Assembly (NCBI RefSeq): GCF_034928825.1
Contig: NZ_JAYFUL010000002.1
Span: forward strand, 62,001-126,000
Direction of reading: 5' to 3'
Source: Arcicella aquatica
GTDB taxonomy: Bacteria > Bacteroidota > Bacteroidia > Cytophagales > Spirosomataceae
DNA length: 64,000 nt
Shown: piece after piece, positions 41,209 to 49,690 of the stretch
Layout: every line of letters begins with the position of its first letter
Numbering within the stretch: position 1 is the first letter of the stretch
Notes under the pieces: generated by a model
What the model saw: only the letters and a program-made list of their open reading frames with translations
Told to the model about the DNA's origin: nothing
The model's database searches: none
Position numbers and translations under genes: made by a program

Positions 41209-41601
41209 TTACTTTCCTACCATTGTTGTAGGTCTGCCACGCAAGGCTGACCAAGTTTCATCAATGGCTACTTGCGATACCGCTTGAAGTTCAATCAAAT
41301 CAAATGCTGTCCAAACTGTTTCACGTTTGATGTCACTTTTTATTTTTCCTGTGCCTTTAGGGTAACAAGCCCAGAAAACACAATCAAATTTACCAGCCTT
41401 ACCCACAGATTTCATCAAAGTCTCTAATTCAGCTTGTTGAATAGCAAACACTTGGACAAAATCATAAATGCCCTCCGCTCTTGGTTCAGTATCATAATTT
41501 ACACCTTCTAATAACGAACCATACTCTGACGGAGCATTCACAATCAATAATGCTTTATCGCTATCTAAACGAAGTTTTTTGAATATCTTTTCAGCAGACA
41601 T
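41209..41601 (-). CDS. DUF3052-like small protein
   Basis: A 130-residue soluble protein. The pattern KALLIVNAPSEYGSLLEGV, then FDFVQVF-like FVQVFAIQQAELETL, FWACYPKGTGKIKSDIKRETVW and a final VAIDETWSALRGRP matches proteins annotated DUF3052 or DUF3052-like. The family has no established function; the strand pattern resembles a methyltransferase-like or Rossmann core without visible catalytic residues. It is the last gene of a leftward series after hemC (52-bp gap). It is small but clearly coding, with a conserved-looking C-terminus. Confidence 0.75.
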   Translation of the reverse strand: MSAEKIFKKLRLDSDKALLIVNAPSEYGSLLEGVNYDTEPRAEGIYDFVQVFAIQQAELETLMKSVGKAGKFDCVFWACYPKGTGKIKSDIKRETVWTAFDLIELQAVSQVAIDETWSALRGRPTTMVGK

Positions 41602-41653
41602 AAGTAAAAACCGTTATATTACTGTAATCACTAAATCACAATTCACAAACTCA

Positions 41654-42583
41654 CTAATTATTCAACCCCGCACGAATATCTTTCAAAATTCTGTCTCCCC
41701 CCAAAGTCAAAATCTTTTCAGCTAGGGCTTCGCCCACGGCAATAGCATCTGTTCCTGTAATAGTCTCTTTTAAGATTTCTTGCCCATCTAAACTGATGAT
41801 TCCCCCTGTCATAGCTAATTCATTATTTTCAGTAGGCTGAGCTAGTCCAAAAACAGGAATACTACAGCCTCCCTGCAAACGTCTCAGATAAGCACGTTCT
41901 GCTAATAATTGCTGTTCAGTTTCAGGATGGTTACACAATGCTCTGATTTTGGCTTTCTTTTCAGCATCCAAACTCGCTGCACATTCTATGGCAACAGAGC
42001 CTTGTCCCACCGCAGGCGTAAAGGTATCAAGCGAAATCAATTCTGCGATATGTTCTTCATAACCCATGCGATGTACGCCTGCATAAGCCAATAATAAAGC
42101 ATCACAAACGCCACTTTCTAGTTTAGCTAAACGTGTTTGTAAATTACCACGCATATCTACCGTGTGGATATGTGGGTAAAAGTGTTTCAACATTGCCACT
42201 CTACGTGTAGAAGAAGTTCCCACTACAAAGGGCTGTCCACTTTCTAAAGAAATATTTTTATTAAAACTTACCAAAACGTCGTTTACTTTTTCACGTTCGG
42301 TAAAAGCAATCAATTCTAAATCATCTGCTAATTCCGACTGCAAGTCTTTGGCAGAATGCTGTGCTATATCAATTTCTCCAGAACGAAGTTTCTCTTCTAA
42401 TTCCTCTGTAAATACACCTTTTGAGCCAATTTTTGACAACGAGCGGTCTAAAATTTGGTCTCCTTTAGTATTAATAATGACAATCTCAACGGCTAAACCG
42501 CCTTTTTCTAGTGTTTCTTTGATGAAGTATGCTTGCCAAAGGGCTAGTTTTGACCCTCTCGTTCCTAATTTTATTGTACTCAT
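41654..42583 (-). CDS. hemC: Hydroxymethylbilane synthase (porphobilinogen deaminase)
   Basis: A 309-residue cytoplasmic enzyme that polymerises four porphobilinogen units to hydroxymethylbilane in haem and sirohaem synthesis. Catalytic Asp80 is in HSAKDLQSE. Cys240 (LQGGCSIPVFG) is the residue that holds the dipyrromethane cofactor. GTSSTRRVAML and the FTPAVGQGSVAIE segment are also characteristic. Length is normal. holB is 57 bp upstream in the same orientation; the other haem genes (hemA, hemD) are not in the window, so hemC is dispersed here. Confidence 0.97.
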   Translation of the reverse strand: MSTIKLGTRGSKLALWQAYFIKETLEKGGLAVEIVIINTKGDQILDRSLSKIGSKGVFTEELEEKLRSGEIDIAQHSAKDLQSELADDLELIAFTEREKVNDVLVSFNKNISLESGQPFVVGTSSTRRVAMLKHFYPHIHTVDMRGNLQTRLAKLESGVCDALLLAYAGVHRMGYEEHIAELISLDTFTPAVGQGSVAIECAASLDAEKKAKIRALCNHPETEQQLLAERAYLRRLQGGCSIPVFGLAQPTENNELAMTGGIISLDGQEILKETITGTDAIAVGEALAEKILTLGGDRILKDIRAGLNN

Positions 42584-42639
42584 GGTTGACTTATTAGCTT
42601 TGAGCTGTAAGCTGTAAGCTTTTATGATGAATGTTTTTA

Positions 42640-43749
42640 TTAACTTTTAAACAATCTACCGACGGTTAGTGATAAATCTAAATGTAAAATCTTCGCCCTT
42701 GCGTTTCGTTCTAAATAATAATATACTTGACTGAATTCCTGTACAATCTGTTCGATGGCTTCTATTTTTACTGCTTTCGAAAAATTCTGAACGAAAGTAA
42801 GCTCCTCTCCTTCTAACCTTACTAAAACCTCCGCACCGTTTTTCCACAGTAACAAATCTCTGAAAATATTCAATCCGTATTCCATCATTCCTTTTTGCTC
42901 TTCTTTGGGTAATGTATCAAATTCGTCGGCTAATTTTATCAAGGTGGCCGCATCGAGCTTATAAGCCATCCGCATCCATTTAGCAAACCACTCATGTTGT
43001 GCTTGTCCATCTTGACCTGTCAGGGCAACGGCTTTTGAAATATTCCCTTCTGATAAATAAGCAATCTGCTTGGCTCTTTCTTTAACGACGCCTTCTTTCT
43101 GAACCAGATACTCAACAGTGTCTTCATCCGAAAGTGCAGGAATCATCACCCTTTGGGTTCTAGAAAGTATGGTTGTTAATAACTTATTCGCATCATTACA
43201 TACGAGAATAAACAAGGTTTTGATAGGCGGTTCTTCTAAAATTTTCAATAAAGAATTCGCCGATTCTATGTTCATTAACTCTGGTTGCCAGATAATCAAT
43301 ATTTTATATTCAGCCTCAAAAGCTTTCAGCGAGATTTTATCAATGATATTATGTGCTTCCTTAATCGGAATAATACCTTGTTTATTACCCGTTGCTCCTG
43401 TAAATTCTAGCCAGTCGGTCAGGCTACGATACGGACTTTCAATTAAAAACTTCCGCCAAGTAGGCAATAATTCTAAGATGGTTTCTTTGGCACTAGGCGT
43501 TGGGAAAATATGGTGAATATCTGGATGCACCATTTTTGCCATTTTGACACACGAAGCACAACGCCCGCAAGCATCCTCCTCGCCTCTTTCTTCGCAATTT
43601 ATATAAGTGGCATAAGCCCATGCTAAAGCCAGATTGGCTCCACCAACTGCTCCATGAAACAATTGGGCATGAGCCACATGGTTCATCTGCACCGATCGAA
43701 TCAGCGTATCTTTAATAGCCCTTAACCCTGGAATATCTTTAAATAACAT
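42640..43749 (-). CDS. holB: DNA polymerase III delta prime subunit
   Basis: A 369-residue clamp-loader ATPase-like subunit. The opening FKDIPGLRAIKDTLIRSVQMNHVAHAQLFHG is the usual start. The Walker A region is degenerate (GAVGGANLALA), as expected for delta prime, which does not hydrolyse ATP. Cys52, Cys61, Cys64 and Cys67 form the zinc-binding knuckle. The sensor segment SLLKILEEPP and the SRTQRV motif are intact. It is upstream of hemC, with low-complexity repeats on its 5' side. The assignment is clear from the zinc site and SRC-like motif. Confidence 0.93.
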   Translation of the reverse strand: MLFKDIPGLRAIKDTLIRSVQMNHVAHAQLFHGAVGGANLALAWAYATYINCEERGEEDACGRCASCVKMAKMVHPDIHHIFPTPSAKETILELLPTWRKFLIESPYRSLTDWLEFTGATGNKQGIIPIKEAHNIIDKISLKAFEAEYKILIIWQPELMNIESANSLLKILEEPPIKTLFILVCNDANKLLTTILSRTQRVMIPALSDEDTVEYLVQKEGVVKERAKQIAYLSEGNISKAVALTGQDGQAQHEWFAKWMRMAYKLDAATLIKLADEFDTLPKEEQKGMMEYGLNIFRDLLLWKNGAEVLVRLEGEELTFVQNFSKAVKIEAIEQIVQEFSQVYYYLERNARAKILHLDLSLTVGRLFKS

Positions 43750-43757
43750 TTACTTTC

Positions 43758-43886
43758 GATTTGAAAATTTGATGATTTGAAAATTTGAAAGTGAGTTCTC
43801 TCATCATTTGATGATTTGAAAATTTGAAAATAATTAATTTTTCTTCCATCCACATTTTCAAATCTTCAAATTCTCAAATTTTCAAA
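43758..43886. repeat. ATTTGAAAATTTG low-complexity inverted repeat, locus 2
   Basis: Two direct copies of GATGATTTGAAAATTTGAAA (around 43771 and 43809) and, on the other side, complements such as CAAATTCTCAAATTTTCAAA up to 43886. The whole gap between the GlmU-like gene and holB consists of this repeat. It can form a long hairpin in the transcript of the leftward GlmU-like gene. Confidence 0.7.
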
Positions 43887-45047
43887 TTAAACACTAGTTT
43901 GCTCAAAAACTGCTTTTAATATTTGTTCTTCTATTCCATCAAACGCTTTGCCTCTACGTTCCAATACAGCACGTGCTACTTGGTTTGCCTTGCGAAGATG
44001 ATAAGTTTTAAACGTTCCGTTGCCATTACTCCACGAAAACGAAGGAATATGTTTCGGTTGAAAATCAGCTCCAAAAATATTGCAATTCACGCCTACTACC
44101 GTACCCGTATTAAACATCGTATTGATACCACATTTAGAATGGTCGGCCATGATTAAGCCCACAAATTGCGACCCTGTATTTTCATATCGATTGGTAACAT
44201 AACTCCATAATTCTACTTTTGAATAATCATTTTTCAAGTTAGAATTATTCGTATCTGCCCCCCAATTACACCATTCTCCTATCACGGAATTACCCATGAA
44301 ACCTTCGTGCCCTTTGTTTGAATTGCCAAAGATAACGGAATTACTGATTTCTCCGCCCACTTTAGAGAACGGACCAATCGTAGTATTTCTCCTCATCTTA
44401 GCTCCCATATTTATCACCGAGTCTTCGCAGATAGCAAAAGGTCCTTGAATCAAGGCTCCCGCTTGGATATTTACTCCTTTCCCTAGATAGATAGGACCAT
44501 TGCTAGCATCCAATACGACTGCTTTCAGCTCTACTCCTTCTTCAATAAAAATCTGTGATTCATTATAAAAAGCCGTAAATCTATCATTAATGGGCTGTGA
44601 AGTCCTGTTTTTAGTAATTCTTTGGAAGTCACTCATAATTTGCTCGCCATTGTGTGTATAAATATCAATCGCTTGGCGGATGATTCTGAGTTCTCCTTCA
44701 AAAGCCACTGTATCGTCAAATACATCAGTTACAGCTTTGCTTCTATAAGCAAGAATAAGTTCTCCTTGTACTAAAGCAGTAGCGGGTGCTAACCCTAAAA
44801 TAGCTTCTGTTAATAATGCGGTAGGGCAAACAGCACCATTGATAAATACATTATCATCAGCCAACACGAGGGGATATTTGGCTTGTAAATAATCTTGTGT
44901 ATAAAATGACACATCGCTCCCTAGGAAGTCCTGCCATTTCTGACTGATGGTTTGTATCCCTATGCGGATTTCACTAACAGGGCGCGTAAAAGTTAGAGGC
45001 AACAAAGACTGACGAATCTGTATTTCATCAAAAAGAATAAAATTCAT
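43887..45047 (-). CDS. GlmU-like sugar nucleotidyltransferase/acyltransferase (left-handed beta helix)
   Basis: A protein of about 386 residues. I start it at the ATG at 45047 (MNFILFDEIQIRQSLLPLTFTRPVSEIRIGI), four codons inside the longest frame. The N-terminal half is a reduced nucleotidyltransferase-like domain found in the Bacteroidota GlmU family. Residues about 180-320 form hexapeptide repeats of a left-handed beta helix (IYLGKGVNIQAGALIQGPFAI, INMGAKMRRNTTIGPFSKVGGEISNSVIFG). It lacks the complete GlmU pyrophosphorylase motif, so it may not replace GlmU. The gene is monocistronic-looking. Confidence 0.83.
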   Translation of the reverse strand: MNFILFDEIQIRQSLLPLTFTRPVSEIRIGIQTISQKWQDFLGSDVSFYTQDYLQAKYPLVLADDNVFINGAVCPTALLTEAILGLAPATALVQGELILAYRSKAVTDVFDDTVAFEGELRIIRQAIDIYTHNGEQIMSDFQRITKNRTSQPINDRFTAFYNESQIFIEEGVELKAVVLDASNGPIYLGKGVNIQAGALIQGPFAICEDSVINMGAKMRRNTTIGPFSKVGGEISNSVIFGNSNKGHEGFMGNSVIGEWCNWGADTNNSNLKNDYSKVELWSYVTNRYENTGSQFVGLIMADHSKCGINTMFNTGTVVGVNCNIFGADFQPKHIPSFSWSNGNGTFKTYHLRKANQVARAVLERRGKAFDGIEEQILKAVFEQTSV

Positions 45048-45058
45048 AAAGCTTAGCA

Positions 45059-45074
45059 CGGACGGTCCCGTCCG
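45059..45074. repeat. GC-rich palindrome CGGACGG-TC-CCGTCCG
   Basis: A 16-bp perfect inverted repeat, strikingly GC-rich for this region, 12 bp before the GlmU-like start codon. If transcribed it would form a tight hairpin in the 5' UTR and might affect translation. No T run. Confidence 0.5.
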
Positions 45075-45216
45075 CAGGGCAAGATTATTTTATGATATGT
45101 TGTAATGATACAAAATTAGCAGATGAATAACAGCCACTTTATACCTTAAATATTATCTGTTTATCATCAACAGGTTTATGCCTACAAAGATACGTGATAT
45201 ATTGCCGATATTTTAC

Positions 45217-45257
45217 AACAAAAAAGCCTTTCAGATTTCTCTAAAAGGCTTTTTGTT
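45217..45257 (-). terminator. Intrinsic terminator of rpmE2
   Basis: On the minus strand AACAAAAAGCCTTTT pairs with AAAGGCTTTTTTGTT around a short loop, ending in T residues, 28 nt after the rpmE2 stop codon. Confidence 0.87.
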
Positions 45258-45284
45258 AATTTCGACTCCTGTTGAGCGGAAGAA

Positions 45285-45530
45285 TTATTTCTTTCCACCG
45301 AAACGCTTGTAGAATTTATCAACACGACCCGCAGTATCCAACAATACGTTTTTACCTGTATAGAATGGGTGTGATTGAGAAGAAACTTCGATTTTGAATA
45401 CTGGATAAGTTTCTCCTTCAAATTCAGTAGTTTCAGTAGTTTTAACACATGACTGCGTTAAAAACTTGTAATCAGCAGACAAATCATGGAAAACCACTGG
45501 TCTGTAATCTGGATGAATTCCTTGTTTCAT
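45285..45530 (-). CDS. rpmE2: 50S ribosomal protein L31, type B
   Basis: An 81-residue ribosomal protein. The ATG at 45530 (MKQGIHPDYRPVVFHDLSADYKFLTQS) gives the standard start; the long open frame upstream to 45689 is leader RNA. It belongs to the type B (zinc-independent) class because the CxxC zinc-binding motifs are absent, only one Cys being present. The C-terminus with SSQSHPFYTGKNVLLDTAGRVDKFYKRFG is diagnostic. It is transcribed alone from a predicted promoter about 150 nt upstream and ends at a strong terminator. Confidence 0.96.
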   Translation of the reverse strand: MKQGIHPDYRPVVFHDLSADYKFLTQSCVKTTETTEFEGETYPVFKIEVSSQSHPFYTGKNVLLDTAGRVDKFYKRFGGKK

Positions 45531-45547
45531 GGTAATATTTTGATTTT

Positions 45548-45568
45548 GAGACGATTCCCCGCCGTCTC
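45548..45568 (-). promoter_or_regulatory. Hairpin in the rpmE2 leader
   Basis: GAGACG and CGTCTC form a 6-bp stem with a 9-nt G-rich loop (GCGGGGAAT on the minus strand), 18 nt before the rpmE2 start codon. Leaders controlling L31 are known in other phyla, so this may be an autoregulatory site. The evidence is position and structure only. Confidence 0.4.
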
Positions 45569-45686
45569 TGTATTTGTATATAATTAGTCTGTTGTTAAAT
45601 TGGGAGATACAGTATTCAAAGTGTTTAAGGTAAATTAAACGAATTACTGATAACAATCGACAAAGGCACTTTTCTATTTGAGGGTG

Positions 45687-45716
45687 CAAAATTACATTTT
45701 TTTTGGTGGTTTCAAA
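45687..45716 (-). promoter_or_regulatory. Predicted rpmE2 promoter
   Basis: On the minus strand TTTG (45716-45713), 18 nt, TAATTTTG (45694-45687), matching the TAnnTTTG promoter with a short spacer. It predicts a leader of about 150 nt for rpmE2. Confidence 0.55.
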
Positions 45717-45847
45717 AACTTTTTTAAGGTAATTTGATTTAAGTTTTTAAGAAAAAGTAATCGATTTTTTTTCGATTTTTTTTTCGTGTGCTCCCGTATA
45801 ATTATTCCAAGTTGAATACTTCGTAGCGTGGCAAAAAACCAAAACTT

Positions 45848-45934
45848 ATTGTACATAACGAATAGTTTACTTTTTATGAATGTTTTTCTTAGTCAATTGT
45901 ACATTGCGAATAGATTAAGAAATTGTTATCTTTG
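45848..45934 (+). promoter_or_regulatory. nrdA promoter with two direct-repeat sites
   Basis: TTG (45904-45906), 20 nt, TATCTTTG (45927-45934) form a good promoter. Two copies of ATTGTACATnnCGAATAGnTTA start at 45848 and 45896, 48 bp apart, the second covering the -33 TTG. They differ from each other at only a few bases over 22. They look like operators for an nrd regulator, but they do not resemble the NrdR box. Confidence 0.6.
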
Positions 45935-45940
45935 AAGTGC

Positions 45941-46277
45941 ATACCGAAACCATCCAGCAAAAAGCCTTTGCAGTTATTTAAAGATTTAGCCTATCGAATC
46001 AGATTTTGATTTCTTTGCGATAGCTATTATATAAATTCTCAAAATTTTAGATTCAATCATTTTAAATCATTTTTCCCTTTCAAAGAAAAAACAATGATTT
46101 GAATAAAAAATAATGGAGATTGCGGAATGAAAAACAAACAGTTTGTGTTCATCTGAACACCACCAAATTGGTATGAATGATATAGTCATGGTATGATTAT
46201 TTGATTTCTTAAAATGATTATATTTAAACCTGTTTTATTATTTTTCTGAATCAAACACAACAAAAACCCGAGTTATT
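45941..46277 (+). promoter_or_regulatory. Long untranslated leader of nrdA
   Basis: If the promoter at 45904-45934 is right, the nrdA message has about 335 nt of leader with no convincing ORF. Visible structures are GTGTTCA-TC-TGAACAC (46145-46160) and, next to it, ACCAA-A-TTGGT (46162-46172), with CAAACAGTTTG (46136-46146) able to compete for the first stem. I do not recognise a known riboswitch. Confidence 0.4.
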
Positions 46278-48758
46278 ATGTACGTTATAAAAAGAGATGG
46301 CAGACGTGAGTCTGTAAAGTTTGACAAGATTACAGCCCGAATCGAAAAACTTTGCTATAGTCTCGATCCATTCTTTGTGCAGCCTCTCGAAGTAGCTAAA
46401 AAAGTTATTACGGGGCTCTATGATGGAGTAACCACGAGCGAATTAGACAATTTAGCAGCAGAGACGGCGGCTTCGATGACAACCAAGCACCCAGACTATG
46501 CTGTGCTCGCAGCTAGAATTGCTGTCTCTAATTTGCATAAAGAGACTTTGAAGTCGTTTTCAGCAACAATGAAACGCCTTTATAATTATACAGACCCGAA
46601 AACTGGAGAAAACGCAGCGTTATTATCTAAAGAAGTATATGATGTCATCAAGAAAAATGCAGGAGAATTAGATGCTGCTATTATTTATGATAGAGACTTT
46701 GGGTATGATTACTTTGGTTTCAAAACTTTAGAAAAGTCATATCTTCTAAAAATGGAAGGTAAGATTGCTGAGCGCCCGCAACACATGTTGATGCGTGTAG
46801 CGATTGGTATTCACGGTGCTGACGTTGAAAGTGCTATTGAAACCTACAATTTGCTCTCAGAACGTTGGTTTACGCATGCTACCCCTACGCTTTTCAACGC
46901 AGGTACACAAAAACCACAGATGTCATCTTGTTTCTTATTAACGATGCAAGACGATTCTATCGAAGGAATTTATGATACATTAAAACAATGTGCAAAAATT
47001 TCTCAGTCTGCTGGTGGTATTGGCTTGTCTATCCATAATGTCCGTGCTACGGGGTCTTATATCAAAGGAACAAACGGTACTTCAAACGGTATTGTGCCGA
47101 TGTTGAAAGTATTCAATGATACTGCTCGCTACGTTGACCAAGGCGGTGGAAAAAGAAAAGGTTCTTTTGCTGTTTACTTAGAACCTTGGCATGCTGATAT
47201 TTTTGATTTCTTAGAATTAAAGAAAAATCATGGTAAAGAAGAAATGCGTGCAAGAGATTTATTCTATGCATTGTGGATTCCAGATTTATTCATGAAGCGT
47301 GTAAAAGACAATGATACTTGGTCGTTATTCTGTCCACACGAATGCCCAGGTATGGCAGATACTTATGGTGAAGAATTTGAAAAACTTTATACAAGTTATG
47401 AGTTAGCGGGTAAAGCTCGCAAAGTAATTAAGGCTCAAGATTTATGGTTCGAGATTTTAGAATCTCAAACAGAAACAGGTACGCCTTATATGTTGTTTAA
47501 AGACCATGCAAACCGCAAATCAAACCAAAAGAATTTAGGTACTATTAAGTCTTCAAACTTATGTACTGAAATTATGGAGTATACTTCTAAAGACGAAGTA
47601 GCTGTTTGTAATTTAGCTTCTTTGGCTTTACCAAAATTCTTAAAAACTAACGCAAGAGGTTTTCAAGAGTTTGACCACGAAGCTTTGTATAAAGTAACGA
47701 AGGTTGCGACTAAAAACTTAAATAAAATCATCGACCGTAACTATTATCCTGTTGAGGAAGCAAGACGTTCAAATATGCGTCACCGCCCAATCGGTTTAGG
47801 AGTACAGGGCTTGGCAGATGTATTTATTTTGTTAAGAATGCCTTTTGAATCGGAAGGAGCAAAACAATTAAATAAAGACATCTTTGAAACAATGTATTAT
47901 GCCGCCATGGAAGCATCGATGGAGTTGGCAATCAAAGAAGGCCCTTATGAAACTTGGGCTGGTTCACCTATCTCACAAGGTATTTTCCAATTTGATATGT
48001 GGGGAGTAACGCCAGAATCAGGACGTTGGAATTGGGAAGAATTAAGAGCGAAAGTAAAAGAACATGGTGTAAGAAACTCATTGTTAGTAGCACCAATGCC
48101 AACAGCTTCGACCTCTCAAATCTTGGGTAACAACGAATGTTTTGAACCTTATACTTCAAACATTTATGCCCGTAGAGTACTTTCAGGCGAATTTGCGGTA
48201 GTGAACAAACACCTTCTTCGTGACTTGGTGAAATTGAACCTATGGAACGATTCGATGAAAAACAAATTGATTTCTGCTAACGGTTCAGTACAAAACATTG
48301 CTGAGATTCCTCAGGATATGAAAGATTTGTACAAAACAGTTTGGGAAATTAAACAAAAGGTAATTATTGAAATGGCTGCCGACAGAGGTGCTTATATCTG
48401 CCAGTCGCAATCATTAAATATACATATTCAAGACCCGAACTTTGGTAAACTTACTTCGATGCACTTCTACGCATGGGAAAAAGGCTTGAAAACTGGGATG
48501 TATTATCTTAGAACAAAAGCTGCTGCCGATGCTATCAAGTTTACTGTCGAAAAACAAGCCGAAGTGGCCATTGAGCAAGCAAATGTTGTGCAAGAGCACG
48601 AGATGAGTTATGAAGCTTATGCCGCACAAGCCGCACAAGCAAAATCATCAGCTGCCTCTCTCGTTGTAGGAGGTTTAGACACCGTAGTCGAACAAAACTG
48701 GTCGGCGATGCAATGCTCAATTGACGATCCTGATGGATGCGAAGCCTGCGGGTCTTAA
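46278..48758 (+). CDS. nrdA: Class I ribonucleoside-diphosphate reductase, alpha subunit
   Basis: Catalytic subunit of aerobic ribonucleotide reductase, 826 residues. An ATP-cone domain occupies residues 1-90 (YVIKRDGRRESVKFDKITARIEKL). The active site includes SSCFLLTMQDDSIEG, NLCTEIMEYTSKDEVAVCNLASLAL with the conserved Asn, Cys and Glu, and the PTASTSQILGNNECFEPYTSNIYARRV segment. The C-terminal redox pair is CEACGS (Cys821 and Cys824). The beta subunit nrdB is not adjacent: a terminator follows at 48777 and the next gene is unrelated. The annotated start is the first ATG after the long leader. Confidence 0.96.
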   Translation: MYVIKRDGRRESVKFDKITARIEKLCYSLDPFFVQPLEVAKKVITGLYDGVTTSELDNLAAETAASMTTKHPDYAVLAARIAVSNLHKETLKSFSATMKRLYNYTDPKTGENAALLSKEVYDVIKKNAGELDAAIIYDRDFGYDYFGFKTLEKSYLLKMEGKIAERPQHMLMRVAIGIHGADVESAIETYNLLSERWFTHATPTLFNAGTQKPQMSSCFLLTMQDDSIEGIYDTLKQCAKISQSAGGIGLSIHNVRATGSYIKGTNGTSNGIVPMLKVFNDTARYVDQGGGKRKGSFAVYLEPWHADIFDFLELKKNHGKEEMRARDLFYALWIPDLFMKRVKDNDTWSLFCPHECPGMADTYGEEFEKLYTSYELAGKARKVIKAQDLWFEILESQTETGTPYMLFKDHANRKSNQKNLGTIKSSNLCTEIMEYTSKDEVAVCNLASLALPKFLKTNARGFQEFDHEALYKVTKVATKNLNKIIDRNYYPVEEARRSNMRHRPIGLGVQGLADVFILLRMPFESEGAKQLNKDIFETMYYAAMEASMELAIKEGPYETWAGSPISQGIFQFDMWGVTPESGRWNWEELRAKVKEHGVRNSLLVAPMPTASTSQILGNNECFEPYTSNIYARRVLSGEFAVVNKHLLRDLVKLNLWNDSMKNKLISANGSVQNIAEIPQDMKDLYKTVWEIKQKVIIEMAADRGAYICQSQSLNIHIQDPNFGKLTSMHFYAWEKGLKTGMYYLRTKAAADAIKFTVEKQAEVAIEQANVVQEHEMSYEAYAAQAAQAKSSAASLVVGGLDTVVEQNWSAMQCSIDDPDGCEACGS

Positions 48759-48776
48759 TAGTTTCAGTGTAATGGA

Positions 48777-48809
48777 AGCCCTCAATCTTAACAGGTTGAG
48801 GGCTTTTTT
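48777..48809 (+). terminator. Intrinsic terminator of nrdA
   Basis: AGCCCTCAA and TTGAGGGCT form 9-bp arms around a 10-nt loop, followed by TTTTT. It ends nrdA as a single-gene transcript. Confidence 0.9.
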
Positions 48810-48914
48810 ATAAACTTCATATAAAATAACTTAAAACAATTCCAGAAAATTATTAATTTAACCGTCTGTTCTTTGAAGTAACATCAAAAAATCACTAAAA
48901 CAGTCGAGATTCCA

Positions 48915-49382
48915 ATGAAATCAAATAATTATTTATCATTTTTAATTGTGTTATCTGTTTCTATTTTTTTACATATCAATGAAAGCAAAGCGCAATACGG
49001 GCAAGGATATGGACAAGGAGGATACGGAAGAGGTGGCTTAGGTGGTGGCAGGCTTCCACAAGCAGGAGAAGGTATGCAAAGGAAACCAGAAAGTATGGAC
49101 CCAGAAAAAATTGCTACTGAAGAAACCCGTTGGATGACCAAAAAACTTAAATTAACAGAAGAGCAACTACCCAAAATAGAGAATGCCAATATTAACTATG
49201 CTTTTAAAAGAATGGATTTTTCAGAAGAGGTAAAAAAACTTGTACCGCCTATATCAGAAGAAGTTCGTACAAAAATTAGGACAAAAGCTTTAAGCATAAA
49301 AGAAGAGAGAGATAAAGAACTGAAAGCGATTTTAACAGAAGAACAGTTTCAAATTTATTTGAAAAAGAAGGATAATTATTAA
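48915..49382 (+). CDS. Exported Spy/DUF4890-like small protein with Gly-rich N-terminus
   Basis: A 155-residue protein with a signal peptide (about 1-27), then a Gly/Tyr/Gln-rich segment (residues 28-52: YGQGYGQGGYGRGG and so on) and a helical, charged C-terminal region. That region contains MTKKLKLTEEQLPKIENANINY and a second LTEEQFQIYLKKK near the end, like the LTxxQ helices of Spy/CpxP and the Bacteroidota DUF4890 family. Such proteins are periplasmic chaperone-like factors, but this one is not characterised. It lies alone between nrdA and a repeat element. Confidence 0.75.
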   Translation: MKSNNYLSFLIVLSVSIFLHINESKAQYGQGYGQGGYGRGGLGGGRLPQAGEGMQRKPESMDPEKIATEETRWMTKKLKLTEEQLPKIENANINYAFKRMDFSEEVKKLVPPISEEVRTKIRTKALSIKEERDKELKAILTEEQFQIYLKKKDNY

Positions 49383-49389
49383 ACACAAG

Positions 49390-49668
49390 CATGAGTCATC
49401 CCGAATTTCAAAATCATAAAAAAGCGGTCGAAAAACAAATTTCGACCGCTTTTTTATGATTGATGAACACCGAATTCCTACTGTTTGAGCGGAGCGAGTC
49501 GGTTCGCCGATGCGATTAGGAATTCTTGATTTTCTTTTGCGGTCCGCCGCGCGGTTACTTTTCTTTCATCAAGGAAAGAAAAGTAAGGACTAGACGATAA
49601 TTAAGTAGAAAACCTCACAAATTGTCTCCAAAACGCACAATTTTAGGAAAAATTCGGGATGACTCATG
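49390..49668. mobile_element. Putative MITE-like element with 19-bp terminal inverted repeats
   Basis: CATGAGTCATCCCGAATTT (49390-49408) and its exact complement (49650-49668) bound 279 bp. Inside are a 22-bp perfect hairpin (49412-49461) built on AAGCGGTCGAAA, a GC-rich block with GAATTCCTA/TAGGAATTC arms (49472-49480, 49517-49525), and TTACTTTTCTTTC/GAAAGAAAAGTAA (49555-49567, 49574-49586). No ORF is present and no target duplication is obvious. It fills the whole gap between the Spy-like gene and nadA. The right-hand parts resemble intergenic repeats seen in other Bacteroidota, as I recall them. Confidence 0.6.
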
Positions 49669-49690
49669 TTTATTTTATATTTGCAACAAA

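Noticed and set aside
45182..45448. An 88-codon open frame overlapping rpmE2
   Set aside because: It runs in another frame across the ribosomal protein gene and its terminator and has no support.
46136..46172. NrdR box or cobalamin riboswitch before nrdA
   Set aside because: The palindromes here do not match the NrdR consensus in sequence or spacing, and no B12-box-like conserved core was seen.
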